Positions 8,794 through 15,500 of a stretch of 64,000 nt of DNA are shown one piece after another; the first letter of the stretch is position 1; the number at the start of each line of letters is the position of its first letter. The position numbers and the translations under genes were made by a program. This DNA comes from a virus, in the IMG/VR virus record IMGVR_UViG_3300034418_011250, positions 1 to 64,000 of that record; one strand, written 5' to 3'. The notes below the pieces were generated by a model. The model was not told the DNA's origin, made no database searches, and was given only the letters and a program-made list of their open reading frames with translations.

Positions 8794-9601
8794 GTTTTTT
8801 ATTCAACTTTTCAAAAGTAATATACTTGACATTCTCATATTCAGACCACTCTTCTACCTCATCTCCATCTGGAGTGGCTTGATAAAATTTGGTTTTGGGA
8901 TAATCTTTGAAATTAACAGCATGCTGATTTTTCCAATTGACAGATGGAACCTCATTCGCATCTTGAGGAATGTAGTTTGAAGTCCCTTTATAGACATTGT
9001 TCACCTTTCCTGTATCTGACTTCATGTCAAAACCAATCATGTAAACTTCTTTGGGTTCATAGTCAATCATCATCATTCTGACAGCAATCGATCCAGCACT
9101 CCAACCAGAATATGGTTCTGGAATGAGATATACCTCATCCTCCTCATCTACCCATGTGATCCATTGATGATGATTTCCTAGTTTCTGCCGAATATCATCA
9201 GAATCAAAAGGTTCATTTCGTTTTTCATATTGTTGTTTGATCATATGAAAGAGTCTCATGATCTGATTTGGATCTGTTCCATTCATTACAAAGTTATTAA
9301 AATGTTTCTTTTCATTTTCTGTTTTTAGACTTTCATGCCATCCTTCAAAGAAATTATCTTCAACCAGTGAATCATATGCATATTCTGGAAGTTTAGACCA
9401 GCTTCTAAAATAGCAAACATTGTTATAGATGTATCCGCTTGATGCAATCTCATGCATCATGCCTCCATCAACTGCAATCAATGCATCAGGTGTATAATCA
9501 CGATACAAAGCATTGCAACCATAAACTCCTCCACATCTTCCTAATGCTTTCAAATCTAATTGAAGTCTAGATTCACCATTTCCTAATACGAAGTATTTCA
9601 T
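8771..9601 (-). CDS. sialyltransferase-like / Rossmann protein
   Basis: This 276-aa protein starts MKYFVLGNGESRL with a CGGVYGCNALYRDY turn and AVDGGMM. Later it has YSGWSAGSIAVRMMM and PKEVYMIGFDM. These match the general layout of GT42/GT29-type sialyltransferases and related phage proteins (N-terminal GNGxS nucleotide loop, GCNA loop, T/S-G-x-x-A helix, xxIYxxGxD strand). It could modify phage DNA, a capsid glycan or a host surface sugar, or be a non-enzymatic relative. It overlaps the next gene by 4 nt. The fold guess comes from motif spacing only. Confidence 0.45.
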   Translation of the reverse strand: MKYFVLGNGESRLQLDLKALGRCGGVYGCNALYRDYTPDALIAVDGGMMHEIASSGYIYNNVCYFRSWSKLPEYAYDSLVEDNFFEGWHESLKTENEKKHFNNFVMNGTDPNQIMRLFHMIKQQYEKRNEPFDSDDIRQKLGNHHQWITWVDEEDEVYLIPEPYSGWSAGSIAVRMMMIDYEPKEVYMIGFDMKSDTGKVNNVYKGTSNYIPQDANEVPSVNWKNQHAVNFKDYPKTKFYQATPDGDEVEEWSEYENVKYITFEKLNKKLDYNIIL

Positions 9602-9804
9602 TTTACATATTCATATGGTGTTTGGTCTGATTCTACTAAATCTATTGTGCCATCAAAAACATATCCAAGACCATGTAAGAACTGTTCAAAATGTTCTAGA
9701 ACATCATTCAATGAATGATCTAATGGTATTCGATGTGTAATTTCAGATTCTTGTCCTTTATGATTGTTTACATATCTAAATTCAATGTATGAATTATACA
9801 GCAT
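9598..9804 (-). CDS. small conserved-type phage protein
   Basis: A 68-aa protein in an ATGA-type overlap chain: it starts at the ThyX stop and its own stop overlaps the next start. It contains HRIPLDHSLNDVLEHFEQFL and a short acidic tail. No motif that I can assign. Tight packing between thyX and the sialyltransferase-like gene shows it is real. It may be a small regulator or an adaptor. Confidence 0.65.
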   Translation of the reverse strand: MLYNSYIEFRYVNNHKGQESEITHRIPLDHSLNDVLEHFEQFLHGLGYVFDGTIDLVESDQTPYEYVK

Positions 9805-10475
9805 TATTTCCTCTCAAGCATCATTGGAAAAATAAATCCAAGAATATTTCCACATTGTTTTGCTATCTCAGCATGTTCCTTTTGCGTTCCATTTGAGGAT
9901 CTCAACTCCACATAATGAATCCATGAACGAAGTGTTCCATGCATCATCAATCTGGTTTTTGTCAATCCCTCTGGAAGAACTGCTCTTGCTTGTTCCTTGG
10001 CAATTCCTTGAGCAATAGCCCAATCATAGATTTGTCTTGCCTGTTCAATCAATTCAGACTGCCGTTGATCCCATTGCCAGATGAGTTTCTGATCATCGCA
10101 ATCAATAGAATTTTGTCGATTCTTTATATCCTGAATTCGACATTCTCTTTTGACAAATGTGTTTTCAATCTCATTAGGATTAGCATATCGTTGACTAAAT
10201 TCCTGAAAACTGAAACTGCGATGTCGAACAATCTGATGTGCGATGTCACGTGTTGTTTCAATTTCTAGGCAAGCACTAACCATCTCGAATGGGGACCAAT
10301 GCTTGTGTTTGATAAGGTAGCGTAGGAGCCTTTCGGACGTTTCAGTGTTGTGTTGGTTCGAGGGATTCGATACACGGGCACAATACGCAACGAGATCTTG
10401 GACATTTAAATCCTCCGATATTGATTGCAAAAACTCAGGTGATGCCTGAGTATAGCTTATTAGTTTAACACTCAT
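9804..10475 (-). CDS. thyX: ThyX flavin-dependent thymidylate synthase
   Basis: This 223-aa enzyme has the ThyX signature RHRX7S: R84-H85-R86 and S94 in RHRSFSFQEFSQRY. It methylates dUMP to dTMP with methylenetetrahydrofolate, FAD and NADPH. Other family features are CARVSNPSNQ, HKHWSPFEM and the C-terminal HGTLRSWIHYVELRSS with AEIAKQC. It feeds dTTP synthesis together with the phage RNR (20965-22911) and would supply thymine for the base-modification cluster at 41739-46005. It overlaps the genes on both sides by 1-4 nt. Confidence 0.95.
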   Translation of the reverse strand: MSVKLISYTQASPEFLQSISEDLNVQDLVAYCARVSNPSNQHNTETSERLLRYLIKHKHWSPFEMVSACLEIETTRDIAHQIVRHRSFSFQEFSQRYANPNEIENTFVKRECRIQDIKNRQNSIDCDDQKLIWQWDQRQSELIEQARQIYDWAIAQGIAKEQARAVLPEGLTKTRLMMHGTLRSWIHYVELRSSNGTQKEHAEIAKQCGNILGFIFPMMLERK

Positions 10476-10693
10476 CTGCGATTAAAATTCCTTCTTGGTG
10501 ATGGATTTTGTTGACGATGTGCAAGCACTTTCTGATAAGAAAGCTCTTTGAGACGTTGATTCAACTCACCATCACGTCTTTGTAATGTTGCACAGTCAAA
10601 CTCAAGCTCACGAACACGTGTCTCAAGTTGTTGTACTTTTAGAGCCAGATGATCACGATCACGAATTACATCTTCAATTGTTTGTTTTGCCAT
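10472..10693 (-). CDS. small coiled-coil protein
   Basis: A 73-aa protein, almost all heptad-like helix (HLALKVQQLETRVRELEFDCATLQRR), ending in a basic tail SPRRNFNRR. It overlaps thyX by 4 nt. The coiled coil and basic tail suggest a dimer that binds nucleic acid, but the function is unknown. Confidence 0.6.
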   Translation of the reverse strand: MAKQTIEDVIRDRDHLALKVQQLETRVRELEFDCATLQRRDGELNQRLKELSYQKVLAHRQQNPSPRRNFNRR

Positions 10694-10700
10694 ATTTCCT

Positions 10701-11294
10701 CTACAGCATATTGATAAGATATTGTTTGCATCTTTTTATATCAGTTTCTATAAAAGATGCATATTTAAGAATAAGATTACGTTTCTGTGGCCATACAATG
10801 TTTTCCTTTATATCACGATCAAATTGATCTAGATAACTCAGAATCTGATTGAGTATGACCATTGTTTCGAGGTGAATTTGGCCACCAAGAAATCTCTTTA
10901 ATAATAGCGGATGTTGTCCTAAAACGCAAGTGAAAAGTGTATTGAAGTTGGAAGAATCAATTGATTCTGTTCTGAGAAGTTTTTCCATATCTGTCTGAAA
11001 AACATAACCAATACTCTGTTGAGTCTTTTTCCAATCAATGTAAGTCTGCTCATCATAATCACCAATCCATGCTTTTGGATTCTTGATTATATTAGCGACA
11101 AAATAGTCAAGTGTATTATCACCATACTTACGACCAATCCGATGAAAGAAAAATCTATCGTTTCTTTTAAGAAATGAAGACTTCTTTGCATTTGTTTTGC
11201 CAGAATACTTTTTAAAATCATAATGTTCTTTGGTAAAATGTAGTTTTAAGCCAAGATAGATTTTATAGGCATCCCAACTTTCCATAGCAAACAT
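10701..11294 (-). CDS. 59: gp59 helicase loader
   Basis: The protein (197 aa from ATG 11294) aligns by eye with T4 gp59 (217 aa): AYKIYLGLKLHF, then FLKRNDRFFFHRIGRKYGD, PKAWIGDYDE in the middle, and LETMVILNQILSYLD near the end. gp59 loads gp41 helicase on gp32-coated forks and gates the polymerase. Neighbouring gp33 repeats the T4 order. ATG 11294 has AGGAG 5 nt upstream. However, a strong promoter overlaps it, and its predicted start falls one base before the next in-frame ATG (11285), so a leaderless form is possible. The longer TTG-like start at 11321 is unlikely. Confidence 0.88.
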   Translation of the reverse strand: MFAMESWDAYKIYLGLKLHFTKEHYDFKKYSGKTNAKKSSFLKRNDRFFFHRIGRKYGDNTLDYFVANIIKNPKAWIGDYDEQTYIDWKKTQQSIGYVFQTDMEKLLRTESIDSSNFNTLFTCVLGQHPLLLKRFLGGQIHLETMVILNQILSYLDQFDRDIKENIVWPQKRNLILKYASFIETDIKRCKQYLINML

Positions 11295-11321
11295 TATACT
11301 CCTTCTCAGGAAAAATGTCAA
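11293..11321 (-). promoter_or_regulatory. strong sigma-70 promoter overlapping the gp59 start
   Basis: Minus strand: TTGACA (11316-11321), exactly 17 bp, TATAAT (11293-11298). The last bases of the -10 box overlap the gp59 ATG and the expected start is near 11286. Transcripts from it would start at or inside gp59 and continue to gp32. Confidence 0.75.
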
Positions 11322-11327
11322 GTATTT

Positions 11328-11561
11328 TTATACAGGTAACTGAGAAACTTTGGGGATAAGATTGAGTTTCATAGCGTCCACTTCAATCTTTTCTTTAAGA
11401 GGTTTGGTAATAAGTGATGCCACAGTTTCTGGTTCTATTTTGTTTTCAGAACAATATTCCAGAACTGCATCAAGATATGAGATACCAGTTCGATTTACAA
11501 ATTCTTCAATCTCATATGAAAATTTTTTCGCACTCATAATTTTTAATTCTTCAAACATCAT
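11328..11561 (-). CDS. 33: gp33 late-transcription coactivator
   Basis: This 77-aa protein matches the core and C-terminal part of T4 gp33 (112 aa): IEEFVNRTGISYLDAVLEYC, then NKIEPETVASLI and KEKIEVDAMKLNLIP. gp33 bridges RNA polymerase and the gp45 clamp and is required for late transcription. All partners are in the window (gp45 at 50512, gp55 at 60332, gp44/62). It is shorter than T4 gp33 at the N-terminus. The start is set by AAGGA about 8 nt before ATG 11561. Placement next to gp59 is as in T4. Confidence 0.88.
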   Translation of the reverse strand: MMFEELKIMSAKKFSYEIEEFVNRTGISYLDAVLEYCSENKIEPETVASLITKPLKEKIEVDAMKLNLIPKVSQLPV

Positions 11562-11579
11562 TTAATTTTTCCTTTATGT

Positions 11580-11604
11580 TGGAGGTTTTTTGGCAGAACC
11601 TCCA
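11580..11604 (-). other. stem-loop before gp33
   Basis: TGGAGGTT pairs with AACCTCCA (8 bp, 9-nt loop) in the short gap before gp33. There is no T-run after it on the minus strand, so it is more likely a processing or translation-control hairpin than a terminator. Confidence 0.4.
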
Positions 11605-11612
11605 TAAACTGC

Positions 11613-11879
11613 TTATTTAGATTTTTCTCTGGCTTCAATTTCTAATGGATTATTCCAATATCCATGTTTAATTGTGTACCAAAAATAAAGAATTATAAAA
11701 ACAAACCAACCATGCCTTTCATACTGCATCATATGAACTTCTTCATGTCTCCGAATACTTTCATCATCAAGTGTCTTGAGATCACGATACCATGCAGTAT
11801 TTTTAGAAATGGTTATAGCAGTAAATTTTTTTGGAAAAAATCCTCTCAACCATTTAGGCATTAATTCATGTTTTTTCAT
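11613..11879 (-). CDS. small HExxH membrane metalloprotease-like protein
   Basis: An 88-aa protein with one zinc-protease motif, HEEVH (about residues 45-49, in RRHEEVHMMQYERHGW). A hydrophobic helix follows (FVFIILYFWYTI), then EIEAREKS, where the glutamate may be the third ligand. Similar short HExxH proteins occur in phages and could act on peptidoglycan peptides or a membrane protein, but the substrate is unknown. Start codon ATG 11879 overlaps the previous stop by 4 nt. Confidence 0.6.
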   Translation of the reverse strand: MKKHELMPKWLRGFFPKKFTAITISKNTAWYRDLKTLDDESIRRHEEVHMMQYERHGWFVFIILYFWYTIKHGYWNNPLEIEAREKSK

Positions 11880-12157
11880 TTCTTGTCTTTATTATCCACA
11901 AACTCTTGAAATTGTTTTGCAACTCCTAAAATTTGTTCAACTCCTGGATAATTCTTATAGAATTTTTCAGTGGAATTCATTGCTTCTTGATACAATTTCA
12001 TTCCTTCCTCTGAATTTTTTTTCATCATTTCTTCAGCTAAATAGAACTGGCGGTCAAAATAGGTTTGCTGCAATTCATACATGGATACCATGTATTCTTT
12101 TGCAGTGCTCAATAATTCTTGCCGAATTTGGAATGGATTCTTGTTTACTTCTGCCAT
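11876..12157 (-). CDS. helical protein of unknown function
   Basis: This 93-aa protein has no recognised domain. It is amphipathic helix throughout (TAKEYMVSMYELQQTYFDRQ, LAEEMMKKNSEEGMKLYQEA), a little like phasin or structural coiled-coil proteins. GGAG precedes the ATG, located at the end of the preceding 58-aa gene. Tight operon position supports it. Confidence 0.6.
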   Translation of the reverse strand: MAEVNKNPFQIRQELLSTAKEYMVSMYELQQTYFDRQFYLAEEMMKKNSEEGMKLYQEAMNSTEKFYKNYPGVEQILGVAKQFQEFVDNKDKK

Positions 12158-12160
12158 GTC

Positions 12161-12337
12161 TTATTCTCCTTTGTGTGTGTGAAAAAGTGTTGCCATAATT
12201 GTTTTGAAAATGTTTTTTCTTTTGCTTCTTTTCTCTTCCAGAAAATCAGCATATGCATATTCCCAATCATTTTTGTATTCTGCCTTAAAATATGATTTTA
12301 ATTCAGAATTGTCATGATGTAAGCATGAAAGATCCAT
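12161..12337 (-). CDS. 58-aa small protein downstream of the tmRNA
   Basis: A short frame from ATG 12337 (AAGGA 7 nt upstream) to TAA 12161: it starts MDLSCLHHDNSELKSYFKAE and ends TIMATLFHTHKGE. The last codons also hold the GGAG ribosome site of the next gene. No family recognised. It is the first coding frame after the tmRNA, so the RNA must be cut out of the same transcript or made separately. Confidence 0.55.
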   Translation of the reverse strand: MDLSCLHHDNSELKSYFKAEYKNDWEYAYADFLEEKRSKRKNIFKTIMATLFHTHKGE

Positions 12338-12361
12338 GTTACTTTTCCTTATGTGTGTGAT

Positions 12362-12605
12362 GTGAATGTGGCAATTCTGTTTCTAGGTTTGCCACAAACC
12401 CACCTGCATCAAGCAGCCAAAGCTACTTGCGCAGAAGAATAATCAGAGTTGTTTGCCTCTAATTGAATTAGTGTTGGTCACTACCCTATTTGCTCTCTTT
12501 GCTATTTTCTTTTCTAGTCGAATGCCTTTACACCCCCATGTGTTGAAAAGAATATGGTGGAGGTGGCAGGAATCGAACCTGCGTGCTAAAAAATATCTTC
12601 ACATG
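12362..12605 (-). ncRNA. ssrA: permuted two-piece tmRNA (ssrA)
   Basis: On the minus strand the acceptor piece comes first (about 12605-12555), ending in a T-arm GCAGG-TTCGATT-CCTGC and CACCTCC-A-CCA. A 17-nt intervening loop (12538-12554) follows, then the coding piece starts at 12537 with GGGGGTG. GGGGGTG pairs all seven bases with CACCTCC, including a G3-U70 wobble, the alanine identity pair. CTAGAAAA of the coding piece can pair with TTTTTTAG of the acceptor piece (P2). The coding piece carries an in-frame tag ending ALAA plus stop, and a hairpin of TAGTG with CACTA before it. This gene order is that of alphaproteobacterial and cyanobacterial permuted tmRNAs, which rescue stalled ribosomes. 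The outer 5' and 3' ends are estimates. Confidence 0.93.
12409..12456 (-). other. tmRNA proteolysis tag ANNSDYSSAQVALAA
   Basis: From resume codon GCA at 12456 the frame reads ANNSDYSSAQVALAA and stops at TGA 12409-12411. The AN start and ALAA end are typical of SsrA tags recognised by ClpXP. The middle differs from tags I remember. Confidence 0.92.
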
Positions 12606-12764
12606 TCAACAAGCAAATTCTTTTAGCTGTTCCTTTGCAGATTGTTCTCGTTTCTGAGTATTGATGTTCCATCGACCTTCATTATTACCCAGCCATCGAT
12701 GTGTGGTGCAAATGGTGCAGCGTACTGTCCTTTTTGATGCTTTTCTGCCTTTTCTTTTTTTCAT
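12606..12764 (-). CDS. 52-aa basic, cysteine-containing small protein
   Basis: A frame from ATG 12764 to TGA 12606. It begins MKKRKGRKASKRTVRCTICT, then HRWLGNNEGRWN, and ends KEQLKEFAC. A basic leader, CTIC pair and TTHRW suggest a half zinc finger, as in small phage zinc-ribbon proteins. The ATG overlaps the TGA of the upstream gene (ATGA), which supports it. Its stop lies directly at the estimated tmRNA 5' end. Confidence 0.6.
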   Translation of the reverse strand: MKKRKGRKASKRTVRCTICTTHRWLGNNEGRWNINTQKREQSAKEQLKEFAC

Positions 12765-13147
12765 AATGCCATACTGTTATCTGGATCAATCGGAATACCT
12801 TTAAACGGATCTGTCGAATTATCATTCGGCACCATACCACCATCAGGAGGCATAATTGTTAATTTAGTTCCTATTGCTAAAACACATGCCCAGTTTGTGT
12901 TATATACTTCGATGATTGAATATGTTTTTGTTTGGAAATTGTGAGCAATGATAACCTTTGCAGACATTGTTCCTTGTTGTGCTTGCAAAGTAGTGTCACC
13001 ATACATTACAGGATAATCACCTCTTTGCTCCGCAATTGCTACAACATTCTGTAATGGTGCACAAAAGATTGGCTTGTTTGCCATTTGTTGAGCATAAAGT
13101 GTACTGGTTGCAAATAGTCCACTAAGCAGTAGCAGAAATTTCTTCAT
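12761..13147 (-). CDS. secreted / periplasmic small protein
   Basis: I place the start at ATG 13147, with GGGAG upstream. The frame can be read from 13180, but the extra residues are not signal-like. The first 20 residues form a signal peptide (MKKFLLLLSGLFATSTLYA, cut before QQ). The mature part has two cysteines and ends with a proline- and aspartate-rich tail (MPPDGGMVPNDNSTDPFKG). It overlaps the upstream nuclease by 26 nt in another frame. Export to the periplasm is likely, but the role is unknown. Confidence 0.6.
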   Translation of the reverse strand: MKKFLLLLSGLFATSTLYAQQMANKPIFCAPLQNVVAIAEQRGDYPVMYGDTTLQAQQGTMSAKVIIAHNFQTKTYSIIEVYNTNWACVLAIGTKLTIMPPDGGMVPNDNSTDPFKGIPIDPDNSMAL

Positions 13148-13817
13148 TTTCTTTCTCCCATTGAGTTGTAAATTCATCAATGGTTTCTACAAGAGGTTGA
13201 AGATAAGGTTTCTTTTCTTTCACAAACTCTTGAACAGTTCCATCCTCAGTTGTTGTTAGAATCACAACCTGATTGATTGGTGTTCCAGTCATTTCTTCAT
13301 ACATCTCTGTATAGGCAGAACCTTGAATGTAATAGTCTGTATTATATTCATCGTTTCGTTCTGACTTGGACGTCTTGAAATCAATGACAGAAAGTACACC
13401 TTTCCATTCACCAATACAATCAACACGTCCTGCCACACGGTATTTTTCGCTCCACATTGCCTGTTCTTGTAGATGAATATTATTCAGATTCTCATCCAGA
13501 ACAGGCTTTAGTTGTGTGAACATACACCATGGTAGAAACTTTTGTTTATGATGTTCTATGTCACTATTATTTATATAGTCTTCACAAATCTTATGAAAAG
13601 CTGTTCCTCTTGATGCAGATGTTCTTGAAATATAATTGGCAACATCATAACCAACAGAAGCTCTCCATTCTTTCAACCATTTTTTCTTTCTTTCTGTTGC
13701 TCCTAGGACTGTGGTGATTGAAGGAAATACACCACCAGATTCAGTGAAATAGAATCGTTTTCCATCTACTGTTTTAGCAGTGGCTTCTGGTAATGAAATG
13801 TTCAGATGCTTAAACAT
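13122..13817 (-). CDS. RecB-like PD-(D/E)xK exonuclease
   Basis: The 231-aa protein shows the RecB/Cas4-type nuclease core. It has H in RGTAFHKICEDY (about 75-86), GRVDCIGEWKG (the acidic D after GR), VIDFKTSK (D...K), and YYIQGSAYTEMYEE (the QxxxY motif). Related enzymes in marine T4-like phages are annotated as exonucleases and probably process host or phage DNA ends. It is followed by a secreted protein gene that starts inside it. It lies downstream of the strong promoter at 13991-14019. Confidence 0.8.
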   Translation of the reverse strand: MFKHLNISLPEATAKTVDGKRFYFTESGGVFPSITTVLGATERKKKWLKEWRASVGYDVANYISRTSASRGTAFHKICEDYINNSDIEHHKQKFLPWCMFTQLKPVLDENLNNIHLQEQAMWSEKYRVAGRVDCIGEWKGVLSVIDFKTSKSERNDEYNTDYYIQGSAYTEMYEEMTGTPINQVVILTTTEDGTVQEFVKEKKPYLQPLVETIDEFTTQWEKENEEISATA

Positions 13818-13822
13818 GATAA

Positions 13823-13990
13823 TTAATAGCCTCTCATTCCGTAGTAATAATGTATGAAATAATCTCTTTGATCAGGTACATCACGAAAGAGACATTGTGT
13901 TTTTCTCCGATCTAGATCTTCTTCAATCGGAGCATATAGTATAGTAGTATTCACAACAAGTGCAATGAGCACAATCATTATTATTTTCAT
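13823..13990 (-). CDS. 55-aa signal-peptide protein
   Basis: A frame from ATG 13990 to TAA 13823. It has a hydrophobic N-terminus (MKIIMIVLIALVVNTTILYA) then a charged and tyrosine-rich tail (FIHYYYGMRGY). The ATG lies inside the TATAAT of a strong promoter, so from that promoter the mRNA would start about 6 nt before the next in-frame ATG (13978). The start is ambiguous between these two. A secreted or membrane peptide of unknown role. Confidence 0.5.
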   Translation of the reverse strand: MKIIMIVLIALVVNTTILYAPIEEDLDRRKTQCLFRDVPDQRDYFIHYYYGMRGY

Positions 13991-14019
13991 ATTATACTAA
14001 ATGCTAATAAAAATGTCAA
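13991..14019 (-). promoter_or_regulatory. consensus sigma-70 promoter
   Basis: Minus strand: TTGACA (14014-14019), 17 bp, TATAAT (13991-13996), a perfect consensus. It would drive the 55-aa gene, the exonuclease, the tmRNA region and beyond to gp33. Confidence 0.8.
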
Positions 14020-14022
14020 GGT

Positions 14023-14229
14023 TTATTCTTTGACAAACTTTATCTTCGTTTTAATATTCAGATATTTTTCTTCATCAGTATTCTCTGGCCATTCCTCTCG
14101 AAATTTCCTCATTCCTTCACGTTGAGCAGCAATCATTCCTATTGTTGTATGCTCTTGAATAATTTTTGAATATGTTGTTTTTTGGTTTTCATAAAAGTTT
14201 TTAATTTCGACATCAAATCGGAATGGCAT
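14023..14229 (-). CDS. helical protein, perhaps the -1 frame product of 14315
   Basis: From ATG 14229 (GGGAAAG upstream) this gives 68 aa, MPFRFDVEIKNFYENQ through TKIKFVKE. No family is recognised. The frame continues upstream in the -1 register of the gene that starts at 14315, and the join is at a GGGAAAG heptamer (14235-14241). The two could be one protein made by frameshifting, two overlapping genes, or a frame error. The upstream part KVYAWDSTTFWALGK flows naturally into this frame. Confidence 0.55.
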   Translation of the reverse strand: MPFRFDVEIKNFYENQKTTYSKIIQEHTTIGMIAAQREGMRKFREEWPENTDEEKYLNIKTKIKFVKE

Positions 14230-14315
14230 TCTTTCTTTCCCAAAGCCCAAAAGGTTGTTGAGTCCCAAGCATATACTTTAATATTTTTGTTTTGTTCTTC
14301 TATTTCTGCGCTCAT
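14139..14315 (-). CDS. zero-frame product upstream of the GGGAAAG site
   Basis: A 58-codon frame from ATG 14315, which overlaps the endolysin stop (ATGA), to TAG 14139. The first 27 residues (MSAEIEEQNKNIKVYAWDST onward) look like protein. The rest looks like the shadow of the other frame. I think the coding sequence switches frame near 14238. Confidence 0.5.
   Translation of the reverse strand: MSAEIEEQNKNIKVYAWDSTTFWALGKKECHSDLMSKLKTFMKTKKQHIQKLFKSIQQ
14235..14241 (-). promoter_or_regulatory. putative -1 frameshift heptamer GGGAAAG
   Basis: G GGA AAG is in the zero frame of the 14315 gene, and the -1 frame is the open 68-aa frame that follows. This is the same heptamer used by lambda G-GT. 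It may also work simply as the ribosome site of ATG 14229. Confidence 0.4.
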
Positions 14316-14764
14316 GACAATTCAAAGTGTGGTGCATCGATGAATGGTCTTTTACCTTGACTTCTTCTTTCATCGATATAGTTATTCATGGCTTCTTCAG
14401 CTGTTCCTTCCCAAAGCGCAAGATCATCAATATTCCAAGCTGCTCCCCAACGAATCTTTACATCAAGCTCATAAGCTGCCTCTTTCATTGCATCAGCAAT
14501 GTCATCATATACGTTTAATTCCCAGCATCCTCTTCCATTGACATATGCCATCAAATCAACAGCATGTCCATGTAAATGCTTAGACTTCATTGTTTGAGAA
14601 GCACCAGCTGCAACTAGCTCTTTTTGTTTTTCTTCAGTTCTTAGTCCTTCAATGACACCAAAGTCAACCTTTGTCAATGTGATTGCCTTCTCAACCACTT
14701 CTACCAACTGAGGTTCAACACCTTCTAATTTGCTTTGTGATCTTCCCGATAATTTGAACATCAA
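14312..14764 (-). CDS. endolysin, M15-type L-Ala-D-Glu/VanY-like peptidase
   Basis: The 150-aa protein has the zinc-peptidase M15 motifs: SKHLHGHAVDL (H..H...D, about residues 83-93) and DAPHFEL at the C-terminus. A catalytic acid lies in between. Such enzymes cut the peptide bridges of murein and serve as endolysins in many phages. It lacks a signal peptide, so it needs a holin. It overlaps phoH by 4 nt, both behind the late box at 15490, which fits a late lysis unit. Spanin genes lie apart at 26621-27353. Confidence 0.85.
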   Translation of the reverse strand: MMFKLSGRSQSKLEGVEPQLVEVVEKAITLTKVDFGVIEGLRTEEKQKELVAAGASQTMKSKHLHGHAVDLMAYVNGRGCWELNVYDDIADAMKEAAYELDVKIRWGAAWNIDDLALWEGTAEEAMNNYIDERRSQGKRPFIDAPHFELS

Positions 14765-15462
14765 TCTACTCCTTGTTTAATTTTTGATATTAGATAACTT
14801 CTTACTAATCCTGAACGAACAATATCACCAATAGTATATTCAATCATTTCAAATTCTGACATATTATCCAAGATATTCATGAATACTTGAAGACCTTCTT
14901 TCTCATAATTCTTTTGTAAATCTGTTTGAAAAAAATCTCCACAAAATATAATCTTTGAATCTTGACCAACTCTTGTAATGATTGTATCAAGTTCATGAAA
15001 ATTCAGATTCTGAGATTCATCAACAATGATTATAGCATTGTCAAGAGTAATACCACGAAGAAAGCTGGTTGTCATGAACATCAAAGAACCTTGATTCTTT
15101 AGACGATCATACAACATATTGAATGCTTGTTCATTTGGTTGTTCGAACATAAATTGTACCATGTTTTGATATGGTACTTGAAACAATGCTGTCTTGTCTT
15201 CTTCATCTCCAGGAAGAAATCCGATTTCTCGAGTCGGAACAGCTGAACGAACCAAATAAACACATTCTTGAGTTGTTTCTGGGTTTAGGGCATCTTTTAA
15301 GGCAAGATAAAGAGAAATGAATGTTTTACCAGTTCCTGCTGCACCATAAAGAAATAGATTTTTCTTATCCTTGTAGGCATTGAATGCTGCCTTTTGATTT
15401 TCAGTTACTGGTTTGATTTGTAAAAGATTATGGAATCTTACATCTTTGTTTTTGTTACTCAT
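14761..15462 (-). CDS. phoH: PhoH-like ATPase
   Basis: A P-loop protein with LYGAAGTGKTFISLYL (Walker A, about residues 40-47) and IIVDESQNLN (Walker B). It has KPVTENQKAAFNAY before the P-loop and ITRVGQDSKIIFCGDFFQTDL after it, typical for PhoH/RNase-helicase relatives. I place the start at ATG 15462. The upstream TTG start would add three residues. PhoH is common in marine phages but its role is not settled (RNA metabolism or phosphate stress). Behind a late TATAAATA box and overlapping the endolysin. Confidence 0.9.
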   Translation of the reverse strand: MSNKNKDVRFHNLLQIKPVTENQKAAFNAYKDKKNLFLYGAAGTGKTFISLYLALKDALNPETTQECVYLVRSAVPTREIGFLPGDEEDKTALFQVPYQNMVQFMFEQPNEQAFNMLYDRLKNQGSLMFMTTSFLRGITLDNAIIIVDESQNLNFHELDTIITRVGQDSKIIFCGDFFQTDLQKNYEKEGLQVFMNILDNMSEFEMIEYTIGDIVRSGLVRSYLISKIKQGVD

Positions 15463-15489
15463 TATAAACAACCATGTTGAGTTTATGAA

Positions 15490-15497
15490 TATTTATA
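15490..15497 (-). promoter_or_regulatory. T4-type late promoter before phoH and endolysin
   Basis: TATAAATA on the minus strand, 28 nt before the phoH ATG, between gene ends. Confidence 0.55.
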
Positions 15498-15500
15498 TGA

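Noticed and set aside
9939-10268. Plus-strand open frame antisense to thyX (and many similar ones)
   Set aside because: No ribosome site, biased composition, and opposite to well-identified genes.
12606-12764. The C-terminal KEQLKEFAC frame as the tmRNA tag
   Set aside because: It is the end of a 52-aa gene with its own ATG. The true tag frame, in the coding piece downstream, ends in ALAA.
13568-13575. TATAAATA inside the exonuclease gene
   Set aside because: Within coding sequence and not near a gene start; also seen at 44903-44910 and 49345-49352. Chance is likely in AT-rich DNA.
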